DNA from: Euglena gracilis
Taxonomy: Eukaryota; Euglenida; Euglenophyceae; Euglenales
Reading direction: 5' to 3'
Assembly (NCBI GenBank): GCA_039621445.1
Contig: CP154956.1
Location: 49,502,826-49,566,825 of the forward strand
Length of the DNA: 64,000 bases
The notes beneath the pieces are model-generated. The model was given only the letters and a program-made list of their open reading frames with translations. It had not been told where the DNA came from and made no database searches. Made by a program: the position numbers and the translations under genes. This document shows positions 9,783 to 24,700 of this stretch, one piece after another. Position 1 is the first letter of the stretch. Each line of letters starts with the position of its first letter.

Positions 9783-12700
9783 ATGACTTATGAAGAGCAA
9801 GAGCCCCACGTGGGTCCTTTGACAAAGCACAGGCAACAAATTATTGAGTATATCAAGAAGTCGTTGAATTACACCCCTTTCGAGACAAGATGGATTCCTG
9901 CGTCCAACAGATTTGTGACAGCTGGAAGTTACCCAAGGTGTGTGTTTTGATGTAACGTGACCCCCCCCCCCTGTTTTGGGGTCAAAAAATTTTCGGCCGA
10001 AAGACCGCGCCATTGTTTAGGTTGGGAGGTGCCCCCCCCCTCCTAGACCGGGGGGGGGGGTCCGAACCACCCCCTCATATTGCAGCCTGGTTTGGACTCG
10101 GTTCGGGTCTAGCCCCCAAGAATTTTTTTTACACATGTTCATCATTTGTGTCATTCCAGGGTCATTATTCTTTCATGTCCAAACGGAGTCACCATTTTTG
10201 TCCAAATGGAATCATTCCCCCTGACCTTTTGAGCCATTATAACTGTCCACTTGAGGCCATTATTTGTGTCCATTGACCGTAATTGTGCTGAGCTCATTGT
10301 AGAGCAATCTTTGGGTTTAATCATAAAAGTTAATGGCATGTGTGAAGGTGGCACCGATTCTTTTTTTTTTAAAAAGGGGTGTTTCAGTTTTTTTTATTAA
10401 AAAAATGTGTATTTTAGTGCATCTTTTTTTGCATCTTTTTTGCATCTTTTTTGCCCATTTTTTTTTTTCTTTTTCGTGCATTTTTTTTGTGATTTTCCTA
10501 TTTTTTTCACCATTTTTTGCATTTTTTCCATTTTTGGGGGGATTTTCGTATTTTTTGTTGAAACTCACATTTTCTTCAGTGCTCTATATTCTATTCCCCT
10601 ATCATTCTTGTAAATTTGGTGCCTTTTTTTCTGCTTTTGGTTAATTTTTGTGCTTTTTCCGACTTTTCTCTCAGATTTTGCTCAATTTTTTGTGCATTTT
10701 TTCTATACACAAATTGTGGCTGAGCCCAGATTTCAGCCTGAAAACGTGTTCAGCCAGGGGCCCCCGAAGGGGGCCCCTGAACACGTTTTCAGGCTGAAAT
10801 CTGGGCTCAGCCACAATTTGTTTAAAAACGTTTTCAGAGCCCGCCAAATGCCTGCCCTGAAATTCGTGGTCATGATTCACGCAAGGGGTCAAAAACGCCA
10901 ATTTGTGAAATTCGGACTCAAAAAACGGCGCCCTCACTGAAAACGTGCCTGAACCCGGATGCCTTCACTGAAAACGTGTCATTGACACAAATGCCCTCAC
11001 TGAAAACGTGCCTGAACCCGGATGCCTTCACTGAAAACGTGTCATTGCCACAAATGCCCTCACTGAAAACGTGTCCCCCCCCCCTTTTTTCCCTTTTTCT
11101 TTTTTCCTGCAGCCCTGCCAATATGGCCAAACGCACGGCAAACTTTGTGAATGGTCTTTTGCCACCTCCCCCTAGGACGGACCCCCTTCATGGCACCTTG
11201 CTGGCACAGGGCAACACAAAGAAAAAGTCCGGCTCCGTAGGTGCAGAGCTTGCTGCTGTTGCCAACTGTTTGGAGTTCGCCAAACTGTGTCAACATCGGC
11301 AAGCCTCTTATCCTGAGCTGGATGCTTTCTTTGTTGCCTGGACGGGATGGGAGCTGGAACCCAGCCTGTTGTTCGATGAGGCGAGCGTCATCGAACAGTG
11401 TGTGGTCCCCTGACCAACCCCCTGTGCCTCGTGCTGTGTCCCGACTGCCAATAAAACACGAGAAATGTGGTTTTTGTGGTGTTGCCATTCCCAAAAATCC
11501 AAATTGTGTGGAGCTGAACAAAGTTGTCTGTGACGCCAAACAAACAAAGTTGTCTGTGAACAAAGTTGTCTGTGATTGGCATATCATTTTCATTGCCAAG
11601 ATTTGGCAAAAGAGCCAAAGTATGGCTCTTTTGTGTCAAGAAACTGTGTTCGGGCCAAGACTTAGGGGGAGCCCAGGGGCGGGGACCGCGACGCCGAAGG
11701 CGCCGCGGTCGCCCCTGGGCCCCCCTAAAACCTTGGCCCAAAACACTGTTCTTGTTTGAAACCGTGTTTTGGGCGAAGATTTAAGACTTTTAAAGTCTCG
11801 AAATCGGCCCAAACACGGTTTCTTTGTGTAAAGCGTGTCGTGTGCCGTGATGTCCGCCACTCTGTTTCGTTGTGCTCCAAGGCAACCTAGCCTTCTGTTG
11901 TGTTGTAGAGTGCCCCCGACCCGCCTCACTCGTTGAGGACCACCCGGCCTCGCAACCACACGCCGATTTTTCATGATAGTGTTTTTTGCTTTTTACTCAG
12001 GGTTGCCACAGATGCCCTCACTGAAAACGTGCCTGAACCCGGATGCCTTCACTGAAAACGTGTCATTGACACAAATGCCCTCATTGAAAACGTGCCTGAA
12101 CCCGGATGCCTTCACTGAAAACGTGTCATTGCCACAAATGCCCTCATTGAAAACGTGTTCATGACCACGAATTTCAGGGCAGGCATTTGGCGGGCTGAAC
12201 ACGTTTTTAAAAAATAATGCAAGCAATGTGGTTTTGTTTGGATACCATGAAGCAAAGCTGGCATTCAAAAAAAAAACGGTTTTTTTTTCGTTTTAAAAAA
12301 ACAAAAAAAAGCCAATGCCAATGGAGGTTTGGCAAAATAATTTGAAACGGTTTTTTTCCTCCCTCCCACAGAAATTTTCTGTGCCTGGTTGTTACAAATC
12401 ATACCCAAGCGACAGTGAAAATGAGTAGCCGTTGCAGTAGCCGTTGCTTTTTGCTGCCCTTCAACCCAAAGACCATCACTCTGAGTGGTCTTCATAAAGG
12501 CTTCTTTGCTTTGCCTTGCTTGCTCCTATTCCTAAAAATAGTTTGCGCCAAAGAACGTTGGAGTGTTTTGGGCTCATGCGCGGGATTGATTTGGAAATGT
12601 CAAGGAAAAATTCATTTTTAAAAAAACTGTTTTTTGGCGTTTTTTTTTTAAAAGACACGTTTTTTTTTATAAAAAAAACTCGTTTTTGCCAGCTCTGCCA

Positions 12701-15700
12701 TGAAGAATTGATAGTGTTTTCATACTGCCGGTTCCAATCATAATTAAGGGGAAAATTTGAACCCCAATTTAACTAAGTTGTGTGTAGTGCTGGGCTTTTA
12801 CGTGTGTGATGGTGCCATGCTGCAGCAGATGTTTGAGGCGTGTGGCAGATGGTTGAGGCCCGGCCCGGCCCGGCAGCCCGGCCGGCGGCCCAGCCCGGCC
12901 CGGCCTGGCACAGCCCGGTGGCCCTGGCAACCCGGCAGTCCAGCCCAGCCTGGCCCGTACCAGCCGGCGGCCCAGCGGCTGCATGGCCCGGCCCATTTTC
13001 AGCTTGCCTGGCCCGTACCAGCCGGCGACCCAGCGGCTGCATGGCCCGGCCCATTTTCAGCTTGAAGACAGTTTTTCTGGGTCCAGGAGGCCAAAACACA
13101 TCGTTTCGGGCATTTTTTTTTAAGTCCGTGTACTGCCCCTCCGACTCAGGACAAGTCGGTGTATCCTAATGAGGAACATCAGTGTCGCTCAGGGTACATT
13201 TGTCTTTGTCTTCACAGCTCCATGTTGCCCGCACAAGTCGTGAACGTCGCTGAGGCTGCCTTGGGACCTTTGCCAACACCTGCAGAGTTGTTGGCAGGGT
13301 TGAAGGTGGCAGTTGAACCCCAGAACACAGAACCTGCGGACACAGTGCTTTTTGGGGATGTTTCCAGCCAAACTGTGCCCCAGCCTAAGGGTAGCGTCAA
13401 AAATCAGAAGGGGGGATATACCGCCCTCGCCAATTTTCAAAAAGTTTGCGAACTGCGAGGCTATGCCACCACTGATTTGGATGACTACATGGTGGCGTTT
13501 GCAAAGTGGGTTCTTTCGGTACACGCTTTGCATGACACAGAAGCTGAGAAGATTGCGACAAAGGCACAAAGGCAGCTTCTATGTCAACAAGCTGGGATGC
13601 CCATGTACGAATGGGCTCCGCAAACGTTGACATCGTATGTCAACGCATTGGCTGTGCTGTACAAATCAACAAAACCCAAGAATCCCATCGTCCCCAAAGC
13701 AAAACGCCATTTTCCAAAGTTCGTTCCATTTGTGAATGACGGCTGAAAATGGCGAAGGCACGAGAGCCGGAGGTGCGGGTGTTGGACGATGAGGACATGC
13801 TAAAGTTACACGCACAGACCAACTGGGGTTCATGGTACGAGCAGCAACGATACAACCTGATGGTGCTGGCTTACAACTTGGGGCAGAGGGCAGAGTCCAT
13901 GGAACAACTTTGCATTGGCAATTTCCATGCCTTGAGTGCCTTGACCAGGTTTTTACGGCAGCTGCTCCCTATTCCCTCCCGTGCCGCGTCACAACCGCAA
14001 GAGGATGATTGTTCTGGGGCTCCATTCGCATTAGTCCGGGTGGTGGGAACATCCAGGTGGCCACTGATGGAAATGGGGGGGGTACACCGGACTCAGGACA
14101 AAGTCCGCATCCCCCCCCCCCCTGGACTTTGTCACCCCTGAGTCCGTCGTAGGGTACACCGACTTTGTCCTGAGTCGGAGGGGGGGTACACGGACTTAAT
14201 GCAAGACCCCCCCTACACGGACTTTGTCTTGAGTCCGGGGGGGGGGGCACGGACTTTGTCCTTCGGACAAAGTCCGTGCCCCCCCCGGACTCAGGATAAG
14301 GGGGCCTTTCCTGATATAATTTTTGACCTTTTTTTTCACCCAGAAATGACCCAAAATGTATTTTTCTTGGGCCAAAAACGGCGGGACGGGGGTTCGAAAA
14401 AACGCTCATTTTCGGCTCGCAGTTTTTCCCGGAACCGAGGCCAAAAAAAGCATTGTTTCGGGAAAGAAAAAAGTTTTTCGGGGTTTTCCGACTTTTGGGA
14501 CCCGGAAATTACCCAAAATCCATGGTTTCGGCCCAAAACGGCCCTCTCCTCGCTGCCTCTGGAAAGTTTGAAAACACCGAGGACATTTTGAATTTTTTTT
14601 GCAAAATCCAGTTAACAGCCCCCCCCCCCTCCCCGCCCCCCACCAAAGCCCCCCCCCCCCGAGATTTTATCCAATTTATGGCCCCATGGGGCTATTAATT
14701 GTGGGTTTCGTTAAAAAATGAAATATAAGTGGATTCAACTAAGTAAACCAACCATATCATTTTGCAATTTTGCACTAAATTTTCCTTTGGTGTTGCTAGT
14801 GACGTGGTCAGGCTGACTTGTCGGCCTGACCGCCAATAATTTAACCCCCTTGGTGGGGGGAGGTCGACCACCTCACCCAGCCGCCAGGCTTTCCTCTGTA
14901 TTTCCAGGGGTGCTGATTTTTAGGCCAAAGTTTTTCGTTTGGCACATGGCCCATTCTGTTCTGCTTTGCCTGTTCCGACTTAGCAATTTTTGGTCCATTT
15001 TGTGCTCATAAATCTGTGATTTTCAAAATATCTTCTGATACGAAAATTGTGTTCAGAACGCCGGATCGGGCGTGAAGCCGTGTTTCAGAACGCCGGTTCG
15101 GGCTGCCGCCCGAACCGGCGTTCTGAAACACGGCTTCACGCCCGAACCGGCGTTCTGAACACAGTTGTTGAAACCGTGGATTAGGGGCTCTAGCTTCACG
15201 CCCGAACCGGCATTCAAGGAATCACGGCCAATTTCGCCCTAAATACCCATTTTTTGAAACGTTTTGAGCATTTTTGACCTCCTTTGGGCGAATGGCGATG
15301 TCCATCGGCCGATTGAAGTTTTCACAAATGTGATGCCATGTTACCCATCAATCGAAAGCTCTTCTCAAGGGCCACAGGATTCAGCAATAATGCACACAGT
15401 GCTTATTTTCAGCGATTGTGTATTCCAAAATTTGACATCCTAATGTGTGAAATCCCACACCTTAGGTGCCATACATATCAATTGAAAGCTCTCCCCATGA
15501 GCTTTCATTTGGTACCCTCAAAACTCAGCCACTGCACAGCGCCCTGAAAATCGCTGATCGCATGTTCCGACCCTTTTCGCAAATTCCAAAATCCACTGTT
15601 CACCTGCCATGTTGCCCCTTGATCGATAGCCCTTCTCGAGGGCTTTCAGCAGATGGCCTTAGATTTCAGCCGTGCTGCATGGTATTTTATTTCAGAAATT

Positions 15701-18700
15701 CCCCAAATTTGACCAAATGGAAATTGTTGCATAAAATACCCCAATTTCTGGCCAAATACCCCCCAAAAACTGCTCAGATATGATTGCCATATGTCTAAAA
15801 ACCATTTTGGACATTTTTTGGCACTTTTTATTTTGGGTCCCCTGGACGCCGTCTTCCCGCCCGAACCGGCGTTCTGGACGCCGGTTCGGGCGTGAAGCCA
15901 GAGCCCCAATACACGGTTTCAAAATGGTGGCCAATCAAAGGAAATCACCAGGGACCTAAAAATATCTTGGGGATCTTCTATCACCCCTGTACAAGCCGCC
16001 AAGGCTTGCGGCACGCCTCCTCTGGAAAGGAAAGAGGAAAACAGACACGTAATTACTTGCAAACTGAGATACGACACGCTTTTATGTTCTGAGCCAAAAT
16101 TGTCTGAAGGCCTGACCTCCAAAACCAGCATGGCCAATATTCTGCCCGGGGCCTTATTGGTGGGCAGTGAGCGAAATTCCGCCTTCCATTTCATCGAAAT
16201 GTCTGTACAAGAGAAAATTGCTTTGGCACCAAATTTTAAGAAGTTTTTCAACAAAATAATTGGAAGAAGTTTTTCAATGAAATAATTGGAATGACACGAA
16301 AGCCAAGTTATTGGGGGGCCTTTGGTGCAGTCACCCCCCGAAGTGTTGAACACGAGTTCTGCATTTCATTCCGATTATCTTCTTTGGTGGAATCTCGGCA
16401 CAGCAAAATGGGGACCCCCTCGACACAGCATGCCGAACCATACCAATGAATTTTCCTTGGGAAATTCTGGCTGTCCACCACGGTGGACCCCCCCCCCTGG
16501 GGGACTGACCCCCTCGGCACGGCAAAATGGGGACCCCCCCCTGGTGGCCGAGGGTCCTCGTCAGATGTGCCGAACCTCCTGTTTATCTCTTGCTTTTTTC
16601 CATTTCACCAGGAATACTGGGTGCTTGTTCATTTATCAATTGAATCGTGGCGAATTGAAGCAAGTGGCAGAGGTGTGAATGTGGGATTCCCTATCGGGGG
16701 CACCGTTCAAGCGAATTTTCGAGCTTGTGTACATGTCCAACTTCTTGTTGGACACCCATTCGCAAAATTGGTCTGGTGATCTTGGCCACAGTTTTTTTTA
16801 ATTTAAAAGCAAGAAACACGAGTTTTTTGAAGGAAAAATGGCCCATAAAAACTTTTTTTTGAAATGATGTCCCATTGGGATTGGGTGTTTCTGTCCCAAT
16901 GCACGTTGTATACGGGAAAAAGTGCCCAAATGGATTGGGTTAAAAATGTCAAAATTCCATTCAAAAAACCATCAATTATGACCTCAAAAACAAAAAACCA
17001 AAACAAAAACAGCTTTGGTTGTTTGTAAAAAAAATGACAGCGTGGGTTTGGAGAATTTCTTTTTAAGAAGAATCAAATAAGAACGCGTTTCCCGTTGAAA
17101 AATCCACGTTTTTCAAAGCCATAAAGAGTTATTTTTCTTCAAAAAGTACAATACATAGGTGTATATGTGTATATGTACATACAGAATTTCACAGGAATTA
17201 TTGTTTCCTTGTTTTCCCTCTGATTATCAAAAATGCTCACAAATTCAACCTTTTTTGGAAAGGGCCTGAAATCCCGCCCCCCCCCCGCCCAGAACGTTTG
17301 AACCCCCTTTTTTTGGCTGCCAGCTTTGCCTGTGGGGTCTTCGTTCTTATATTTAAGAGAAGGTGCAGTGAGGGGTTGCTGAGGTTTTTTTCCTGATTTC
17401 CTGAACCCAGGGAACTTTGGAAAAAATTCCCCTCCAGCATTGGAGAGGGATATTAATGTGACGATTGCCCCCACCCTCCTATTTTTGCCACCCTTCATGC
17501 GGCCTAAACAAACAAACAAATAAATAAAAAATAAATAAGGGGAGTTCCCTTGACTCCCCTCTATTTGGCCACTTTGGACTCATGTCACCAACCGGCCCAA
17601 TGAAAGTTTATTCTCTGGAGATGGGTACCCCCCACCGGAATTGGCCAATTGGGTTGCGGTCAAAAAGGGGTTACGTAGGGGAAGGCAACAACAACAATAA
17701 CAATCCTAATTTTGCACTCAGCTTACAGAGAAAGCAAAGTGCTGCTCGATGCAGGCATATTGCGCAGCCTTAATTTTTGTAATTGGTCCCTTTTGACGGC
17801 TCGTGATATAGATTCACTTAACACCTGTGTGACCCCCCCCCCCCGGGGATGGGTGGGTGGGTGGGCTTTTTGGCTGGATTTTGGATGGGTGGATGGGTGG
17901 GTGGGTGGGCCGGGGGGGGGTCATAGGTGGGTGGGTTTTCGGAAAAAGTGGGTGGGTGGGTTTGGGCCAGGGAAAAAAGTTGTGAATCTATGCTCGTGAT
18001 CCCTGGGGAGATATTTTTATTTTTGGGGGGAAAGCTTTTTCTCGCTTTTTTTCTTTTCTTTTGAATTTTGTGGACTTGAGTCCAAAAAAATGAGGTGTAA
18101 ATCCTGCTCTCCCAGGTACTGAATCCAAGGGTCGCTGTTTTGGTCAGTAAAATTCACAATTTCAAAATCTCGGGAATGAAGCAACGTGCAAGAAAATGTT
18201 CAAAAAATAATTGAAGTTGTGAGAATGCTCAATCGCAAAGAATCCTTTCCGTTTGCTGGCTAAGAATTGTGAAGTGCAAAATATCTCAAAAATGAAGCAA
18301 ATCAAGGAAACTGTTGGGGGGGGGGGCGTAAAACATTTTTAAAGATATTTTTGATTTCCCCACAACACCTGAGATATGGACAAAAAATTAAGTCAGCAAG
18401 ATTTGTGATGGTTTCTGCGTATTGGTTTTTTTGGGGGACAAAAATTGTGAAATTCAAAACATCTGAAATGAAACAAAACCAAGGAAACAGGCCAGGGCAC
18501 CTGATTTGAAGCCCTTTAAATACCCTAATGAACAGCATTTTGATTTCCTCGCATCTCCATGTCGAGCTTGAGTGGGCAATTTATGCCTCCCAAAAGTGCT
18601 ATCTTTAAGCAGCCTTGAGCTACTGGGCCCCCCAGGAGGAGAGCCCAGCAGTTACGAGGGGGAGTTCCAATTCAGGCCAAAATTTGAGCATGAGTTTGGC

Positions 18701-21700
18701 CCAATTTTAGCCTAAATTTTGACCACCCTACCCCAAACCCAAACCCTAGCCATCTTTTGAACATAGCCGACTTGGTGGGAAGATAGCACACAAAAGCGAA
18801 GCCCTGACCCAGAATCATTCGAGTTTAGGCCATGCATCCTCGTGGATCAACAGACCCACTTCTGAAATTCGGGGGGGATCAACCCCCCGTTTGATTACTG
18901 GGCCCTCCCCCTGGGGTCAGTTGTTAAAAGAAGCCTTCGATTTTTCCTTGGCTCGAGACATAGGTCAGAACTAGGCTTCTTTTTAAGGAATTTCTATTTC
19001 TATGGGCATGCTATGGCTATGGACTTGCTTTAAGGCATTGCTATGGGCAGGCAAGAGGGGAGTTGGATTTTGGGGTGGGCAGGCTGTAGCACATTCCCCG
19101 GTGCCGAAGGCACCGGGGCCGAAATGGCTGGTTTCAAGGGAAAATTGCCTTGTCTGGCAGGCACCAGGGTCCAAAACCGACCCCCCAGGAGATGTGCCTG
19201 CTTTCGACACAAGGCACCTCCCTCCCCCGGGGTTAGTAAAAAGAAGCCTCGGCTGAACCAAAAAAAAGTGCCAGAACCTTAAACAGAATGACAATATTAA
19301 TAATACGAAGAAATAAAGTGTGAACAGGGTAATAAGTCGTCGGTCCATTTAAGGCAAAGATATTAAATTCCCATGGCCATGTGTGGGGGGCGGGCTGTAC
19401 AAACAGGCTTGGTGGGTGGGGGGCACCACACAAAGAAAAATTCCTTCGGCGCGAAGGAAAATTTTGATTTGAGGATCGGCAGACCGGGAAATACAGGCAG
19501 GCAGGGAGATGGTTGGACGAACTTGGATGCCCCACCCAGGATTGGGGTGAGGGGCACCTACCACCCACAGGGCTTTGGGAATTCCCATACATCCTTGGGC
19601 TTGGGGTTTGGTTCCATTCCCGCCACTTGCAGGAAGGCCTAGTTGGGTGAACCCATTTTGTGTTTCCTCAGGGAGATGCTCAAAATTTTTTGGATTCTTT
19701 TTGGCAATTATTTGCCAAAAAGTGCCCAAAGTGGTATTTTGGGCAAATTTTGGGGTGCAACGCTTTTCGGCGCTTTACAAGAGGGGCCCCTCCCTCCTGG
19801 ACTGGAGGGTCCAACCCCCCCCCCCACCTTGTATCGAACCTTGTCGAGGGCCGACCCCCCATAGGGTGGAGGGTTGAAGATCTTTTGTTTCCGAGGCTTT
19901 TTTTGACATGTATATTTTTTTGTTCAGGTTGAAAAACCTCATCCATTCAAGTGTATGACTTTTGGTCATTCACCTCAAGAAGAACGAAAGCTTGCCACAG
20001 GTGATTTTCAAGGGACATTGAGCATTTGGTGTGTTGTCACAACGTGTGTTATTGCAACCACGTTCTTGTTTGAGTTTGTGTTCTGTTTCCTTCCCGCGGG
20101 TATTTTGTATGACTACTAAATGCATTTTCAGAATTCTTTTTATGTTGTGAGCCATTATGGCGGGATTACACCGCACAATCCTCCTGTTTCTTAACAGTGG
20201 ACTGCGAAATGAAATAAGTGGATAATTTTGGAAAGCATTTGCTGAGGCCCCAAATTTTTCTCCACGGCATTGCCAGAACATGGTTTTGCCGATTTCACCC
20301 ATTCCACCAGGCTCAATATTTATGTCATCCAGTTTTTTTTCAAACCCAATCCCCCTACATCTGTATCTTCTTTGACAAGTGTTTTGTTCTGCAAAACAGC
20401 TTGATGCCATTTGTTGAAAGAGTTCAAAAATGTAAAATTATTTTTTAGACATCAATAAATGTGTAGATGGATGGAAAGATAGATATACCGGTAGATAAGT
20501 AGACAGATGGTTTGATAAGTAGACAGATAGTTTCCTGCGTGCACACCATTACCGTTTTTTTTTGTTCAGGGACCTTGAGAATTTTGAGAAACCAGTGTTC
20601 AGTGTGAAGGCCCACAAGTCAATTATCAATGGGATTGATGGAGCATTGCACGCTGGACCTCCAGAAATTGTGACTGGATCGCGTGATGGTATCACCCAAT
20701 CATCTATTGTATTCTCCCGGGTTCTTTCTGCCCAGGCATTATCATTTTTAGAGTGAATATTTCAAAATTTTTAAAGGTTTTTAAGGAAGGACGGGCCAGA
20801 AATCTTAAAAAATTGGGGGGTCAAGTTCGCAGAGATTCCGAAGGATGTGCGGCACCGGGGCGAGGCGTTTTCTAAAGGTTTAAAGTGTTTGAAAAATTGT
20901 AAGAATTTTTAAGGTGTCTATTTTAAGGGCGGTCAAAGGGCCATCTGGTCATCAAACCAACGTCGTCCAAGTTGAAAATCAAAAAGTAAAAAAACACATT
21001 TTTTTTTTCAGTTTTTGGGTGGATAGACAACGTTGCAGCGATGCCAGAACGCCTTTTTTTCCGTAGCTGGCTTGTTTTTGCCGAGATGTTGCGATTTCTT
21101 TTTTTTTTTTTATTTCTACTACTTTTCCCGAACGATTTTTTAATGGTTTTTTTTAAGGCTTTTTAGTCAATAAATTTGAAGGCATTTTATAAAGGTTTTT
21201 TAAAGTTTTTTTTTCTTTGGGACATAAAAAAAAATCATGCCTGTTTCTGGTCAATCATATTTCTCAGTCAGCAGACCCTCCAGCCAGATTGTCCCCGTGG
21301 TTCGACCGAGTGAAGTTGGGTTCAGCGACTATTTGTAAATTGTTGCCATTGGGTTTTGTATAACCCAACAAATTTCTGGCTGAGATCGAGCCGGATGCGC
21401 CTTTTTTTCCTGCCAAGCTTCACACACCAGCCCGGGACAGTGAAAATGTGGTTAAATGCATCATTTCGAAAGCGCAAAGGGGAATAAGTTGGGACAGGAC
21501 GAAGATGCCGATGATTTATTTTAAGCTATTTGTGGCTATTTTTGTGGCTATTCTATTTGAGTTCTGCCAGGAAACGATTTTGGTTTCAAACGATTCTGCA
21601 TTCTGGGTTTGATTCTCCCCCTTCATGAGGGGGGGGGGGGGCTTTTAGAGTCCAAAAGTCACACAATTATGTCTTTTTGGCCTTTTCTTTGCTCCTGGAC

Positions 21701-24700
21701 CACCAAAAGGCACAAAATCAAACTTCCATTTTGTTTTTTTTCTGTGATTTTTTTGTTGAGTTTAGGGGGGTGTTTTTGCATCACGTTCCTTGCTGTTGCT
21801 TCCCTCCTCGTGTTAATTGTTTTCTTTTGAGTTTTCGACCCCAGGTGGGGGATCATAAGAGGGGGCAGTTGTTATGGGGTGGGTGAACCGTTCAACAATC
21901 CCCAATTGGGAACCCCCATTCAGTTATGCATGACTGTGAAACATTTTTTCTCAATAAATAATTCAAATATACACCCAAACAAGTTTTTTTTTAATAAAAC
22001 CCTGCAGAGCAAATGCAGTATCCAATTTCATTTCAGAGAGCTGTATGCATCTGAGCAGGGGGCTACTCCTGACGTCCCTCTGCAGGGTCCATCAAAGTCT
22101 GGGACGCCCGACAAAGTGAGAAACCGGTGGCAGTCCTTGAGCCGGCCAGCCAGGACACCGCCCGGGACTGCTGGTGTGTGGGCTTTGGCAACTCCTACAG
22201 CAAGCCAGAGCGCGTCGTGGCGGCTGGGTACGACAACGGCGACTTGAAACTGTTTGATTTGAGGTGCGGCCGTGTGTTTTGATTTGTTTTCTCAATCAGA
22301 TATTTTGTATTTAAAATCATTTTTGAATATCAAATGAAACACGAGTCACATAAACCTGAATGTAATCCGAACTTTTGTGGAATGAGGTGTCCGGGGTTTT
22401 CTGACGGCTATTCAACAAAGAAAGATGGCGCCATGTTTCTCTCGCTGTAATTGTGTTTTGCCAAAATGTGTTTGAAGTATAGCCGTGAGCAGGGGATTTC
22501 TTAAGCTGGAGGGTACCCTACCCCGGGGGGGGGGGGTCCAGCCAGCCAGCAGCTCAAATCCAGCCAGCAGCCCAAATTCGGGCTGGGACCCCCCCCCCCC
22601 CCCGGGGTGTCGAGTGAAATAAAGTCGGGTCCAGCCCGGCCGGAGGCCGGGCCAGCTGGCCGAAGGCTGGCCAGCCAACTGAGCTGCCCAGGTCACCCAG
22701 CCGAAGACTGGCCAGCCAACTGAGCTGCCCAGGTCACCTATCCCTGCATTTTTTCCCCCTCACCACAGCTTCCTCCGTCACAGCCCCCCAGCCTTGATCT
22801 AGCTCCATCCACCAAAATGTCGAAAATGGCAATTTTTTTTAAGAAAATTTTGTTTTTCACCGACCCAGCTCAGCCCAGCCCGCTCCAGCCCCAGACCCCC
22901 CCCCTCCTCCCCTACCCCCCGGGGGGGGTCCAGCCAGCGGCTCGTTTCCAGCCAGCAGTCTTTTTGCCAGCCGGAGGCTGGACCCCCCCCCGGGGTCTTT
23001 AAAAGAAATCCCCTGGCCGTGAGTTAGAGTACAGCGAACCACCCTTCATAAAATGAAAACCCAACACCATGCTTGTTTCGCAATCTAAACACGTTTATCT
23101 TATGATACATTCATTGAAGGAAATTGTCTGAGACATGAAAATCTGCACAATCTCTTTTTTTGAGGTGGAGTCAACGTCGAATCGTTTTTTGTCAGCTAAA
23201 TATTGTTCTTCTTCACAATTGGCATCTTTGGTGAACGTGATTTGTGGAAATGTTCAAAGATTTCCCAATAGAGGAGGAATTTTTCAGGCAATGGAGCTTC
23301 AAAAGAACATCACCCCCCATTTTTGTCCTTTTCCAAATTGATGCTATTCAAATGTTTCTGCTTCGTATTGAAATATTTTGTGCAGAAATTAACCTGACTG
23401 AATTCTTTGGTTCTTGAGCTTTTTTTGTGTAATTGATTTTCAAGTTGATTTTTTGAAAAGCTGAATTGAGCAGGATGATTGGAGAAGGAAAGAATTGCTG
23501 AAATAAAAAACCTGTAATCTCAAAAATATTTTCTCCCATTGGCGAGGATCTTTTTCCAAAAATTTGTTGTGTTGTTCATATCTCAAATTTCAATAAGAAA
23601 AATGCATTTTTTCGATATTCTTTTTTATTCAGAGTAACGCTTGAGAGTTGAACCCGTCCCCACCGACTTGTAACACGATAAAGTGCTTGGTGGGTGCCGC
23701 GATGCCACGGTTTCCGCAGGACAATGACGATGCGGTGGCAGACCAACATCAGCAACGGAGTCTGCAGTGTGCAGTTCGATCGGCCAGACATCGAAATGAA
23801 CAAGCTGCACGTGACAACGCTGGAGGGCCGGCATGCCTCCCAAGCACAACGCCTGGGAATCAATTGTTGCTTTTCCTGACGTCCCGTATTTGGTTTTTCT
23901 GACGGTTACAGTCCGCACCCACTGCAGGGTCCGGGTGTACGACATGCGAACGTTCCACCCAACGATTGGGTACAGCCACGTGGAGGAGCGGATGCACCCC
24001 GGCACCGTGTGGACTGGGGCGGTGTGCCATTATTGGGCTGGGCAGAGCGGTGTCTTCCAAACCCTACAATCATGTAGTCACTGGCTGGCCACCCCTCCAG
24101 GTGGGTGGCCGTTTTTTTTTCAGGATCGATTAGATTTTCAAACCCTTTCCCGAACCCGATTTGAAGTTCTTGGCCTGTTTTGGGTACCACCTGGGTGGGT
24201 CCATCTGCCTGCCAGCTGGACCCCCCCACATGGACCTTGTTTTCGAGCCGGCCCACAGGACTCCGGGGGGATCTTCGAAAAACCCCCTGAGCCCACCCCC
24301 ACTGCGGCATTGTGGAAAACAATGCATGGCTCTGGGCTCAAGTAAGCACCCAGGTCAGCTGGGGGGTTGAAATTGTCAGCCTTTTTGCCATTCTTCGGCG
24401 GCGACAATGGGCAATTTAAATACCAATCTGTTCCGTGAGCTCTCCTCCCTGTGACCTCCTTCCCTACACAAACGGTTTTGCTGGCCATGCTTCCGGAAGA
24501 GACTTGTCGTTTTGCCTGGATGGTTGGTCTGGGTCTCTGCAGCCGCTGCCGCAGAACCGCGACGTGTACATGTCTTGTGCCAACGGAGAGCTGGCCCTGC
24601 ACCGCTACAACTACCCGGCACAGAGGGCGGTGGCGGTGTGACTGTGCATCTTTTTGATCAGTTCATCTTTTCCAATGCGCCTTCCTCTGGCATTGCTTCT

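Noticed and set aside
10930-12160. Regular repeats that might be a CRISPR array
   Set aside because: Units are direct subterminal repeats of a eukaryotic TIR element, with no spacers of even length.
18727-18752. CCCTACCCCAAACCCAAACC, telomere-like text
   Set aside because: Only a few imperfect units within intron DNA; no array and no chromosome-end context.
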